Origin: Zygnema cylindricum
Lineage: Eukaryota > Streptophyta > Zygnematophyceae > Zygnematales > Zygnemataceae
NCBI GenBank assembly: GCA_037447655.1
Contig: JBBHKE010003448.1
Location: 146,156-210,155, forward strand
DNA: 64,000 nucleotides
Direction: 5' to 3'
The position numbers were made by a program, and so were the translations under genes. Below, in pieces: positions 32,798 to 44,900 of the stretch (position 1 is the stretch's first letter; every line of letters begins with the position of its first letter). The notes beneath the pieces are model-generated. The model made no database searches and was not told where the DNA came from. It saw only the letters and a list, made by a program, of their open reading frames with translations.

Positions 32798-33340
32798 TAC
32801 ACCGCGTATCGTTGTTAGTGTCAAAGTTTAAATAGTGTGTAAGTAAATATACCGTCATTGACGCTAATTAAGAATTTGAAAATTAAAAAAAAAAAGGTTT
32901 ATTCTAATTTCAGTGTTAACGCTAATTTGGAACAGCAAAAATGTAAAATTTTCTGTACGATTATATACATTATTATATGTATCCGTACAAAAAATACAAA
33001 ATCGTACACCGTAGTGAAATTTAAATATCCGTACTTGTCAGACTTATTTACGTGTCAGACCAATCCCGTTTTTTTAGCGCACGTTCCTATGTGAACGCGT
33101 CCGATTTAAATTATTTTTTGTAAAATTTTCACTTGAAAAGGTACATTTATGTACGGTCTGACATCGACTGTACACTACGCTATTTATATCTTATTGAACT
33201 TTAGTTCTTTGCGCTATTTTCTACGGTACCTCAATTAACGTCTAGGAAAAATTAAAATCATGTATCCTATTTGAGGAAAAAAATCAAAATTTTAAGAACC
33301 CAAATTAGTGACTTTGACACTAATAACGATGCGCGGTGTA
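32798..33340. mobile_element. TACACC-family element, 543 bp
   Basis: Left end TACACCGCGTATCGTTGTTAGTGT, right end ACACTAATAACGATGCGCGGTGTA. Close relative of 16536-17069. Left flank CAG, right spacer CAG. First member of array 2. Confidence 0.88.
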
Positions 33341-33343
33341 CAG

Positions 33344-33546
33344 TACACCTTGAATCGTAATTAGCGTATAAAAATTAGTAGTGTAAAGAAAAAAATAGCA
33401 TCATTCATTCTAATTTAGTGCCAGGAGACGTGGCAGAATATGATCCACGTCCTTAAATAGTGTAGTTTATTATATTTAAGGTATCAATGTCAAAATTTTA
33501 GGGTGCCGATATAGAGTACATAAGGCTAATAACGATTCACAGTGTA
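33344..33546. mobile_element. TACACC-family MITE, 203 bp
   Basis: Left end TACACCTTGAATCGTAATTAGCGT, right end CTAATAACGATTCACAGTGTA. Same subfamily as 18071-18271. Spacers CAG and CTG. Confidence 0.86.
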
Positions 33547-33549
33547 CTG

Positions 33550-34171
33550 TACACCCTAAATCGTAATTAGAGTAAATAACGCTAATTCGGCCGCCCGAAA
33601 TTTTGACTCTATCACCTTAAATAGAGTAAACGATTCTAATTTTTTCATTATACTAATTAAGGTAAGGTTTAATTAGCGTAAAAAATTATAATATAGGTTT
33701 GTTTTTAATAGTGTGGAGTACGGACGACGTCCGACCGTGCAAAATTGTACTTTTATAAGTAAAAAGGTTCAAATAATGATTTAATAAAATCACGCTCGCA
33801 TGTGAAATCACACTAAACAAAAAATCAATCACATCGAAAAAAAGCCGTTCGCATAACTCTCGTCCGTCGACAACATCGTCGTCAGTGTGAACATTAACTG
33901 ACATTGAGCGCGACAAATAGTTATAACGTCATAATGACTTCAAAACTATACGCACTGACAGATTTTGTACATCTACGTAATTTAGTGTTCATAATTTCAG
34001 CGCGGATAATTATTGCCGACATAACCCAATATAGAGTACTTAAATAAATTAGAGTAAACTTCCTCTGTGAAAAAGTTCTATCACATAAATTAGAGTTCAC
34101 TACTCTAATTGTTTTTTTTTTTGTTTTTTTACTCTAATTTTTGCATTACTCTAATTACGATTCGCGGTGTA
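33550..34171. mobile_element. TACACC-family element, 622 bp
   Basis: Left end TACACCCTAAATCGTAATTAGAG, right end CTCTAATTACGATTCGCGGTGTA. Contains the hairpin GTACGGACGACGTCCGACCGTGC (33719). Confidence 0.84.
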
Positions 34172-34174
34172 CTG

Positions 34175-34665
34175 TACACTGCAAATCGTAATTAGAGTAA
34201 ATTACTCTAATTCGGTCGCTCGAAATTTCGACTCTATCACATCAAATAGAGTAAATGACTCTAATTTTTTCATTATACTATTTAAGGTAAGGTTTAATTA
34301 GCGTTTTTAATTCTAATATATGTTCGCTTTAAATAGTGTTGAGTACGGATGATGTCCGTCTGTGCAAAATTGTACTTTTATAAATAAAAAGTACAAATAA
34401 TGATTTAATACAGGCCAATTATCATGTAACTGCGTTTTAACAATCCACGTAGTGCAAACGTCATAGTGACGACAAACTGTACGTTTTGTCAGATTCTGTA
34501 CTAAAACCTTATTTACAGTAGAGGATATTAACTTGCCAAATTAGAGTACACCGCATAAATTAGAGTAAATTCCTTTCTGAAACAGTTTTATCACATAAAC
34601 TAGAGTAAATTACTCTAATTATTTTTTTCTCTTTTTTTACTCTAATTTTTTCATTACTCTAAATC
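34175..34665. mobile_element. TACACC-family element, right end missing
   Basis: Left end TACACTGCAAATCGTAATTAGAG. Aligns with 33550-34171 and 60215-60527 and stops at TTCATTACTCTAAATCTTAGG without the expected terminus. Confidence 0.75.
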
Positions 34666-36139
34666 TTAGGGAACGCGACAAATTGTAATTATTGGCTTAT
34701 TCCGTCGTACATTGATTAATTTTGTACTTTTTCGGTTACGGGCGGGCACGGTTAGTCGCGAAAAATCAAGATTCGGTTAATTTTTTTTTTTCGTAAACTA
34801 CGGTCGGTTAACGGTTATCAATTTTGGAGCGTGACAAACTCGGTCGGGCGTCGGTTACTCAGATTTTGAAAAAAAAAACGGTCGGTTTCGGGTATGATTT
34901 TTTTTGACTTTTGCGACCTCTGATACACGGTTTTCTCTACACTCCACAGGGGCTTTGAATTTTGCTTCTGTCCAAAAAAAATCATTTGAACATTTTTTTC
35001 CAATTTGTCAATCTACGAACCGAAGCAAGCCGAGTATGAAGATACTCCGACTAAAAGCCAAAAAATCCGGGATGCTGTACGATACATGATCGTAATTCAC
35101 CTCCCTTATTTCATGGACGTGAATCTGGCCGTCCGATTGAATTTTTGTGAATCCGATTGCATTCTTCCCAATTTGAAAGAGTAAAAGCTACGCGAAAACG
35201 ACAAATCAAAGCAATAAAGTGAAACAGGAACGACGGAATATGTTGTCTCCATCAAAATGATCAAATAAAATTTGATCTCACCAAAGGCAAATCTCCTGTA
35301 CCTTTTAATATTGTATATTTCCTTCTACTTCCTTTTCTTCGGAAGGATCTGCAGGAAACCTACACGCGAGAAGTCGCTTAGCAAGGCGAACTTGAGGTGC
35401 CATTCTTTTTTTGTAGGAACATAGTTTTTGCTTGTATATGTTATTTTGGTGATGGAATTAATAATTTTTTGATAGGGTTCAGGATCATCGAACTTACTTG
35501 GTATATGCTTGTGTTGGCCCCTATTTTCTCTCTTTTCTCATGTACGAATATGTGTGTGTATACACACATATTTACACACACATTTTATATGCAAATAAAA
35601 TTAGATTTATATATATATATATATATACATGCACACATGTATGTACGTGTATTTATATTTACAAAACTAAAGTTCGCCTTCCTCTTCCATTATTCTGCCC
35701 TTTCACTGAACCCTTCTCCTCCCCTCCATGTACCCGGAATCCTGAATTAGAAATATGGCAACTTTCACTCCCTTCCATTTCTACCCTTTTCACCCCCGCT
35801 TTTGGTGTTTTTTCCTTTTGGAAAAATATGAAAGCGAAGAAGTTGTGAACATTTGAGTTGTATATTGTTAGTGAAATGTGATCCTTTTTTTTTTTTGGGT
35901 TTCTTTGGAAAAAAGTAGATTGAAAGCTTTCCAAATGTCTTGTATAATGCAAGCTTTATATTTCTCACCGGTTACTGGTTGTATACATAGTTTTATGATT
36001 CGGTAACTTTATTTTAACATTGTGTACATTATTTAATTATATTTTCATATCATTAATAGGTTGTCTATAACTTGCTTTGGATTCTGGAGCTTATCCAACT
36101 GGCCCGAAATTGGTTATGCTCAGCTCGATCAATATGAAC
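34666..36139. other. Intergenic, AT-rich, no gene supported
   Basis: Includes CGGTT-rich imperfect repeats (34720-34890), the 16-bp palindrome TGTGTGTATACACACA (35551-35567) and an AT/GT dinucleotide tract (35600-35640). Open frames here have simple composition and no splice support. Confidence 0.45.
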
Positions 36140-36350
36140 CACACCGTGTATTGTTATCAGCATTAATGTTTTTTTCGAACCTTAATCATCTTTTCTCTGT
36201 GCACATATATCCAATTTCCATTTAGAGATGCTAATCAGAAGGGACAAATTCCTTACCTTCCCATGGCAACCGTCAGATTAAGAGTGCGACAAATGTGCTT
36301 GTTGTTTTAGGTGACGAAAAAAACATTGACGCTAATAACGATATACGGTA
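36140..36350. mobile_element. CTTTTCTCCGTGCACAC-type foldback MITE (decayed)
   Basis: Left part CACACCGTGTATTGTTATCAG followed by CATCTTTTCTCTGTGCACA; right part GACGAAAAAAACATTGACGCTAATAACGATATACGG. It is the foldback class defined by 41599-41820 and 53877-54096. Confidence 0.65.
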
Positions 36351-36399
36351 TGGTGTTACAGCTGGTCCTGCATTGGCACATCAAACCTTGAAAGCTTTT

Positions 36400-37000
36400 G
36401 TAAATTAGAGTAAAAGAAGTCCTTACAGAAGTCCATAAAGAAAATAGTGTACATTATTGGTGCACTGTCTGTTACTTATGACAGAATCACTGTAGAGTAA
36501 ATATCACTTCGTAGTTTGTTACAAACAAATAAATTCAAATTAATTGATACAGAAAATAATGCACAGCATCTGCATTGTTCGTTACTGTTTGAAATGCTAA
36601 TTGTGTAGCCTAAAAAATTGCAATGAAGTAATCCATTGAGAAAAATGTGTATGTTCAGAGATTAGTGCAAATTGCGGTGGCCCTGTCATGGTAAGTGATA
36701 GGTGTACTGACAAAACAGTTTAGTAAACATTTCTGCACGGTTTGTTACATTTGAACCAATCCATATAAAAAATTTCATGCAGGAATAGTTTACATTAGAG
36801 TTAAAGCGATGCATCAAGGAGAAAGTGTGCATTAGAGCACAACACTCAGGAAAAACTGTACCTTATTGCTGCACTGTAAAAGTAAGTCCATATGGGAGTC
36901 CATACAGAAAATGATCAGTACAGAAAATAGAATGCATCAGCTGTACTATTTGTTACAGATGAAACAGTCCATGCAGAAAATAGTGTACATTTCTGTAATC
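36400..37000. repeat. Degenerate tandem repeats upstream of the GIF gene
   Basis: Imperfect reiterations of CCATACAGAAAATAGTGTACATT...GTTACA at about 36430, 36550, 36770, 36900 and 36970. Possibly part of the promoter; no function inferred. Confidence 0.5.
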
Positions 37001-37276
37001 TGTACAAAAATCAGACCCCGTGATGTTCCAACCAAAGGTGATCGAAAACCCTTCACCATTACCGTGAACTCTGTGAAAAACAGAAAAGCAATAACAATGT
37101 TTGCAAATCGACTGTACTGCCACCCGGCTGCCACCAGAGCCTTCATGTGAGCTTACTTTGAAGCAAGCATTGTTGTGCCAGGCTTGCTTTCGATGAATAT
37201 GTGACAAGTGTGACGTTGCGCAGGACTTGCAAGGAAGTGTAGCTGCTGCCGTACAGCCAGCAGCCGTACAGCCAGC

Positions 37277-39492
37277 ATGAATCCGCAGGGGCAGCCGCAA
37301 ACTGTGTACACTGGCAACACTATTACGACCGAGCTCATTCAGCAGGTCAGCTTACCTGATTTAGGGTTTGCTGGTGGGAAAGAGGGAGTGTCGTTATGGA
37401 GTAAGAAGTAAATTGAATGGAAGAGATTGAAGAGTCTGAAATAGATTGCAAAGATCGGTTGAATGAATTCATTAGAATGAAAGGAAAGGAGGACAGATAA
37501 ATGTGACAGAACGGATGGAAGATGGAATAAAGGGCATCATTTAAAATGGAGGCGGGATGTGTCCGATATCTGGAAACAGTAGCTTGGAAAGTGGAGCAAA
37601 ATGGAGAATACATGTCCTAAAGTCAACGGGAGGGAACTGGGCGAACGGAGTGTGGAAAGGACCGCATGATGTTGACTTCGATGAAATGGATAGAGTGGAA
37701 TGTTTGGATTTGGATTTGGACTTCTCCTGATGGGAACTATTGGATGTGAGTAGATTGCATGCTGTGGTGTTGTTAAATGAATGTATGTAATAGATGAAAC
37801 GGGAGTGGGCGAGAGTTAAATTGCATAAGAAGTGTATCGAGTAGACCAACAACGAGGAACGATGATTAGATTATGGAATGGAATTTATTGAATGCAAAGG
37901 GAACTGAAGAAAGTTTGGTAAATCGAGTTGGTTGAAAAGTTGAATGCAAGGGAAGGATGGTCCACTGGTTTTTTTGTGCGTTTTTATGACCTACTCTTTT
38001 GGGATGAAGGGAGCTGATCGGTATAGCTAACCTGAGTTTTGGATTCTGATGGTTTGGACTTACAGTATTTGGACGAGAACAAGCAGCTTATCCTCGCTAT
38101 TCTGGACAATCAAAACCTTGGCAAGCTGAACGAATGTGCTCAGTAAGAATGTTTTTTGCGCACTGGTTCCTCCATTTGCTTACTGTTTGGCTTTCTTCTC
38201 AAACCTTTCTCCTGATTCCACAGTAGAACCTTTATCCGCAGAATTCCATATATGAGTTAAAAGAACTTCTGAATTATTGAGCTTCACTTACTCACATGTA
38301 TGATAATATACAAGCCGCAAGAATCTCCTTTCTAGCTGTCAAGTTTTATCTTTTCCTTCCTTGATAGCGAGGTGACTGTTGTCATTTGACATGTTTTCCA
38401 TTTCATGCTGATTTATATGGTACTATTGGCATGATTTGCAACAGGTATCAAGCTCGGTTGCAGCAAAATTTGATGTATCTTGCAGCCATTGCTGACGCCC
38501 AGCCACAAGTTCCTCCCCAGGTGAGAACAGCAGTTGCCTCCCATGTCTACCAGTTAGAATTAGTCAGTTTATAGCAGTGCCATTTTTTTTCGTGGAATGG
38601 TTTATCCACACAAGCTCCTACTCAGCAAGGTTCCCCTCATCCTTCTCACTTAGATTAATTACATTAGAAGTGGAAGTTAAGTCACTTTATAGCACTATGT
38701 CCTTTTTTCTGTGAGATGAACACTTGGCAAGGTGTTCCACGTCGTTTCAGATTAATTACAGTCGGACGTGGAAGTTAGTCAGTCTTTTGCACACTGTCAT
38801 TTTTTTTCTTGGGATGGATCATCCACACAAGCTCCTACTCAGCAAGGTTCCCCACATCCTTTTCGCTCAGATGGACTACCGTTGGAAGTGGAAGTTGGTC
38901 ACTTTATAGCACTGTGTCATTTTTTTTTTGTGTAATGGATTATCCACAGGCTCCTACTCAGCAAGGTGGTCCACAGAGCCAGTCATATCCAGCTCAACAA
39001 CCTCAACCGATTCCCCAGAGACCACCTGGTCCTTACATGCAACCTCCTCAAAACCAGCAACAATCCCACTCACAGCAACCTCAACAGCAACAGTCTCCAC
39101 AAAATCAACAGCTCCAATCGCAGCAATTGCAACAACACCAACATCAACCTCAACAACCTCAACAACCTCAACAACAAACTCAACAGTCTCAAGGAATGGT
39201 ACCGAGCATGACAGCCGAAGGTACAATGCCAATAATGTCGGCTGACGGAGGCTCGGGTGTGGTTCCTTTGACAGTCTCGTCTGCTAGTGGTTACCAAGAG
39301 TATAGTCACGGAGGTGGGACGGTCGGATCGGACCGATTGAATTCTGGTATGGGTTCAGGAGGAGATTTGAATGCCGTAGGTAATATATCTTCGGGAATGA
39401 TGCCTGTTTCTACAAACGGTACCGCAGAGAATGGTGCTCCGACTCAAGGGCAAGCAATTGAAACTTCTTTTCTGAAGGATTCAGCTTCATAA
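37277..39492 (+). CDS. GIF: GRF-interacting factor (AN3/GIF, SSXT domain), complete
   Basis: Transcriptional co-activator that pairs with GRF factors and recruits SWI/SNF to drive cell proliferation in plant meristems. Exons 37277-37345, 38066-38142, 38445-38520, 38950-39492 join in phase and give 254 aa. The SSXT/SNH domain spans residues about 14-72: TTELIQQYLDENKQLILAIL, LGKLNECAQYQARLQQNLM, YLAAIADAQPQVPP. It is followed by a Gln/Pro-rich stretch (about 75-155) and a Gly/Ser-rich tail, as in plant GIFs. The start is the first ATG before the domain; an in-frame CAGCCGTACAGC repeat precedes it in the presumed 5' UTR. Intron 3 contains copies of the exon-4 splice region. Nuclear location is inferred. 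Confidence 0.93.
38562..38985 (+). repeat. Four-unit tandem repeat of the GIF exon-4 acceptor region
   Basis: Units begin at about 38562, 38679, 38773 and 38893, each starting TTARGTCACTTTATAGCAC...TTTTTTT. Units 1 and 3 carry ATCCACACAAGCTCCTACTCAGCAAGGTTCCCC, the counterpart of the exon-4 start in unit 4 (ATCCACAG then GCTCCTACTCAGCAAGGTGG). Unit 2 is degenerate. Confidence 0.85.
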
Positions 39493-41598
39493 ACTTTTAT
39501 GTCAACAAATTGAGAGTATTTTTTTTATTAGATTCTTTCTGGTTTGACTTTCTGGTATGGCCGTTTCCACAAGCTTACGTCTCTACTAGCTCTATCGGTT
39601 TTGGCTTTAGGGTTTGCCGGTTTAACTGGACAACAGTACCTTTTGCAGTTGGATAACTTACCCAACACATGTACTGATTTGCATTCATCAAATAAATCTT
39701 GTTTATATTTGCCACACTAATATCGCGGTCTACTTGTAGATGATCAGTTGGAACTCCTGTCGACTGTTTTGCAATTTAACATGTAAACTTTTGCCAACTT
39801 TTGTAAGTGTAAAAGCAAGACTTCACAGGCTGTCGTTTTTGAAAGATTGGGAGACAGGAAGATGGTTCGCTTAGAAATGTAACTCCCGTTTGATCTCAAA
39901 ACTTTTGAATTGATTAATGATTTCGTTGAAAGGTCAAATCTCATAGGTGATTCTTGAGTAAACCTTGAGAATAGCACGTAAAAATCTGTGGATAGTTAAC
40001 GAAAACATGTATCAAGATTCTAAAAAGCATAATAGGAGAGTCTCATGCTCATTTAGATTAGAAAATATCCTCATGTGTAATAAGCTGTAAAAATAATTTT
40101 AGCAACTATGACTGACACGTGTCATCATTATAGCGTGAAATCAGATTTTTTTTGTGCTATTTAATCGAAGAAATCGAGTTGAAATAGCCATCAATGTAAA
40201 GAAGGTAATGGCAAGCCATTTGAGTAAATGAATGAAATAACATGGCATACAATATTAAGATATATTATCTTTTTCAGAGAACATAAGAAATCGGAGAAAC
40301 ATCGGGTAACATTTCGCGATTAACATAAAATACTACAAAGAACATCCTCTATTAAAAATTGAATAAAATATACTGGAAAAAAGAAGTCGGAAGCAAACTG
40401 ACGTATTACTAAAATATAGTTGCCCTTTCCAAAATCTCTAAGACCAGGGAGGAGGGGGAGAGGGAGTGGGGGAGGGAGGGAGAGAGGGAGAGGGAGAGGG
40501 AGGGAGAGAGGGAGAGGGAGAGGGAGGGAGAGAGGGAGAGGGAGAGAGAGCGATAGAGATATGTAGATTGGTAGATAGAAAGGCCACGTCATACGCCGAG
40601 ATGATTCAATCGATAGCTCATCTGTCACAGAATCTTGACCTGACTGTGTACAAAGTTGATGTATCGCTTTTTACCAAAATGATCTGAATGACTGTTTAAA
40701 CAGAAACTCTTCTTGTGATCATATTTTTAATCATTGGTGTTTATCCATTGAGATTTTGTCGTCGGAAAGGCAACTGATCCTCACAAGGCAAGCTCAAAAC
40801 ATACAGTTAAACAATTTGGTGCATTACATTCTTAACATATTAGCAGTTCCTTTTGAGGAAAATTTGTATTTCTTGGTTTCTTAGAATGGGGAAACCTCAC
40901 TACTATACACGTTCTTTTAAAAACTGTACATATATATGTTCTTTAAAAAAAAAACAAAAATCGCTCAGATACTTCCTATATACATATATATGTTCTTTCA
41001 AAAAAAATAAAAAATTGCTCAGATACTTCCTACATATACAAATTCTACGAACTACATACTATTGGGAGACTGAAGTAGGGCAAAATAAAAATATAGACGG
41101 TTTTGATTTTTCAGTCCCCGTGAATCCTCTTGCCTTCAGCGTCTCCCATTTTTATCGAATCCATTTATCTGACGCCATTGCAATTAATCATTGTTGTTAG
41201 AAAACAAAAATAAAGTCAAAGTCAAAGACAAAGGCAAACTACGACAAAGACAAAGACAAAGACAAAGACAAAGACAAAGACAAAGACAAAGACAAAGACA
41301 AAAACTAAGACAAAAACTAAGACAAAAGTCTTAACTCTTACGGTTTTTAGGCAACCGGACGGTGCGGGAAATGGAGGAAAAATTTCAGAAATGACATCTA
41401 AACAAACACTCAATGGAGAACAAGTTCTCAAAGATTAATTTTCATGATCAATGTTTCATGGTGCGATTTCAAAAGTGCAGTCTTCCAAAATGTTTTTTTT
41501 TTGTTTTGATCAAACTTCAATAAGTAAAATGCAGTTTAACTCCAACATCTCTCAAAGTAAAATCTGAACCAAAATTGAACAATATGACCGTTCACAAC
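39493..41598. other. Intergenic between GIF and hexosaminidase
   Basis: 3' flank of GIF and AT-rich DNA. Contains a GGGAGA microsatellite (40446-40552), a near-duplicate 50-bp block TATATATGTTCTTT-A-run-TCGCTCAGATACTTCCTA (40927 and 40985), and an ACAAAG hexanucleotide array (41221-41330). No gene seen. Confidence 0.55.
41221..41330. repeat. (GACAAA)n hexanucleotide repeat
   Basis: About 15 tandem GACAAA units with AAACTAAGAC variants at the right end. Confidence 0.9.
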
Positions 41599-41820
41599 TA
41601 CACCCCTAGTAGTTATTAGCGTTGAAGTTTTTTTTGCAGCTTAAAACATCTTTTCTCCGTGCACACCTGTCGGATTGTCAATCGGAGACCCGCCAATAGT
41701 AAGGTGAGAATCTTGCCTTCCAATAGCAACCATCGGATTGACAATCCGCCAAGTGTGCATGAAGAAAAGATGTTTTAAGTGTTGAAAAAAACTTTAACAC
41801 TAAAAACGATTAGCGGTGTA
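41599..41820. mobile_element. Foldback MITE, 222 bp
   Basis: TACACCCCTAGTAGTTATTAGCGTTG, then CTTAAAACATCTTTTCTCCGTGCACAC; mirrored at the right by GAAAAGATGTTTTAAG and ACACTAAAAACGATTAGCGGTGTA. The long inverted arms make most of the element self-complementary. Confidence 0.85.
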
Positions 41821-41936
41821 GAGAGTATAAAGATGTAGAGACGAAACTTGATGATGGTGACGATGGTGACAACACCATCCGAGATATAAAAATCCATGCG
41901 AGTTAGAAATCGCTGGAAGTTTACTTACATATAAAT

Positions 41937-44900
41937 TTACTGCTCGAAACAACTTCCCGGGCGAGGAGGAGCGGTTCGAGCAAAAATGTTTTTAACTGGC
42001 GCTGCAGGAATTCCTCTTTGATGGAGAAGGCACCGAAACCACTCCAGACGTTCCTCGACCTCTCCTCGATCACCATTTTCGACAACATCTCGAGGACTCC
42101 ACAAACGTTCTGTGCACAATTTTTATCAAGTTTTAGATAAAAAATAACGGCCAAAGTCACAGTAACTCAGAGCAACAAAAGGCGTCAATTTTTCTTGACG
42201 AAATTTTTCTTGCCAATCATAAGACGCAGAAGAAAGGTTGCTGAGCTTTTTTTTTTCTATCTTCCGAGTTCTTGATTCGAGTTTCTGTCGGTATCTTCAT
42301 TTTACTTGTAGTTTCTCTAGAAAACTTGAATAACACTTCAATAACTATCCAGTAAGCATAACTATATCTTCACATTCCTATACTCCCAAAATCCTTCAAG
42401 TCCAGCCTTCCTGCCTTAATACTTTCTTTAGTCCTCCCCCAAAGTTCGTGCATTTCCATATGACACCTCTCACCCTTCCTTTCTTCTTTTCTAACCACGT
42501 CGCCAATCCGTTTCCTAACCAGTTTCCTAACCAGTTTCGTAACCAGTTTCCTAACCAATTCCCTAACCAATTTCTAACCAGTTTTCTAACCAGTTTCCTA
42601 ACCAGTTTACTAACCACATTCCAACCATTTTTCCAACCACTTTTCTAACCACTTCCGTAACCACTTTCTCACCACTTCCCTAACCATTTCCCTCACCACT
42701 TCCTAGACCATTTCCCTCACCACTTCCTTCACCACTTCCCTCACCTTTCCCCCCGCAAAACCTACCTGCCGCAGCGGCCGCCCGAGGCCAAATGGTCTGC
42801 AAAACATCGGAGGGATCCGCAGTTTCTCCCCACATGCAAACCTCTCCTCCCAATACCAGCTTTTGTTCCTCGGGATCCTCGATTCCCTCGAGAGGCTCGT
42901 TGTTGTAAAATTTGTCCCATTGTACTTCTAAATGGTCTAAGTACCACACGTCCTGGTTACTCACAAGGCACCGGTGACCGGAAGCCACGATCTTCGGAGC
43001 CACGCCCGGCTCGATCCTATGGACAGAAAAATACAGAGTGTTTTTGGAAATTATATATTTTTTAAGGAATACCATAAGTTTTGGGAATAACGTAAGCTTT
43101 TGGGAATAATTTAAGCTTTTAGAAATAAGAAAAGCTTTTGGGATGATTTACGGAAGGAGAACATGGGTTTTGAACATAGTTGTCCCGTGCGCATAATACG
43201 CACGAAACGAACGCGCGAATACTACGCACGATACGCATTTAACGATGAAAAAAATGTTATTAAATGCGTACCTGACTATGTACCCGTACATTTTCGTACA
43301 TTTGCGTACTATTTTCGTACATTTCAGTACTTTTAGGGGGTTTGAGGAATTTTAGGGTACATTCTCGTGCGTTCTCAAATATTTATGTTAAACAGCCAAC
43401 TATTATTCGTACATTTACGTACAGTGTCCGTATTTTTTCGTACTTTTGACGGTTATTATTTTGAGATTTTTAGGGTACATTTTCGTACTTTTTCGTATAT
43501 TTCAGTTATACGGACTTACATTTTTCGTACATATACGTACGGTGTCCATATATTTCAGTACTTTTAGGGTTAGTGATGGGGGGATTTTAGGGTGTTTAGG
43601 GTACTTCTCGTGCATTTCGTACATTCCGGTAAAATACAGTATAGCTGCCTTACATTATCCGTACTCCTAGGTTTTTTTAGGGTACACATGTCGGAGAGAG
43701 GGAGAGAGGAGGGGGGTGGAGAGAGAGGTGAGAGAGAAAAAGAGAGAGAGGGAGAAAAAGAGAGAGAAGAGGGAAGAGAGAAAGAGGGAGAGATATTTTA
43801 TCTATTTAGTGCTCGCTTAACATGTACCGCATAGTTTTCAGTACTCAAAAATAGAAGAATTATGAATTCCACAAAAAGATAGTCATTCTGGTTCCTTATT
43901 TTTCTTTTTAGTTTCCTTTTAAGGGACGCAGGACTGATTTACTTCGAGAGAGAAAAACATATTTTCTTCTATTTTCTTCTTCATTTTTCCTTCTTTACTC
44001 TTTCTTGCTATTTTTTCTGTTTTTTTCCAATTCTGTTTTTTCTTTTTTCTTCTACTTTCTTCTTTTCTTTTTTTTTTTTTTTTTTATTTTTCATTTTCTT
44101 TCTTCTTTTTTTGTTCTTTTTCTTCGTTCTTTTCCTTTGTTTTTATAAAAAACATAAGAAACCTTACAAAAAAAAAAGACTCCAATTAAGATCTTTTTCT
44201 CCTATAAGCCATCAGTAAAAGACTAAGTACCTCCCCCTAGACCCTTTTAACTCCTACCCTTTAAAGCTTCTTTAACCCCCCTTTAACTTCCCAAATAATT
44301 GGCGATAATCCTCACCAATTATGGACAATGCTGTTGGGAGGCAGGCGCTCCCCAAAGATATGGAAGGGCTCTTCCCTGCATCGCCCTCTCCCTCTCCCCT
44401 CAAACCCACTCCCCAAAAAAGGGAAGGAAAAGAAGAGAAAACTGTCTCAGTAACCATCCTCAATAATTTACTAAGCGCAAAAATCTCCTTTTTACCTCTC
44501 TCTCTCCTCCTTTCCCTCCTTTTAAGCCTACAACTCTCTTTTTCTTTTTCTCTATAACTTTCCTTCCCTACGCCCTCTTTTTTCCATTTTCTGCTCTCTC
44601 TATCCCTCCCACTCTCCCTCCAACTCTCCCTCCAACTCTCCCTCCCTCTCTCCCTCCCTAACGGGTTCCTTTACCAACTTTTTTAATTTCCTTTCTTTCC
44701 TTTTTTCCATTTTTTCTCTCTCGTTCTCTCTCTCCCCCCTCCCAGGATCCGTTCTTCGAAGTTCCTCCCAAAACCCTCCTCCTTTACCACCTGTGTCTCC
44801 TCTCCCTCCCTCCCTCCCTCCCACCTCACCCCTCTAAACAATCCCAGACACTTTTGCTATCAATTTTCCCCTTCCATCCTTCCCTGTACCTCTTTCTCCT

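Noticed and set aside
35397-35952. Overlapping ORFs near a TG/TA dinucleotide tract
   Set aside because: Simple-sequence composition and no splice or domain support.
38809-38949. In-frame 5' extension of the last GIF exon ORF
   Set aside because: It is intron sequence made of degenerate exon-4-like repeat units; the CACAG acceptor at 38949 gives correct phase with the SSXT exon.
42370-42620. Leu-Val-Arg-Lys repeat ORFs on the minus strand
   Set aside because: Translation of the CTAACCAGTTTC minisatellite in a hexosaminidase intron.
43367-43670. Paired short ORFs repeated at 55635-55938
   Set aside because: They are conserved only because the ~520-bp GTAC-rich repeat is duplicated; the composition is that of the CGTAC repeat, with no start or splice context.
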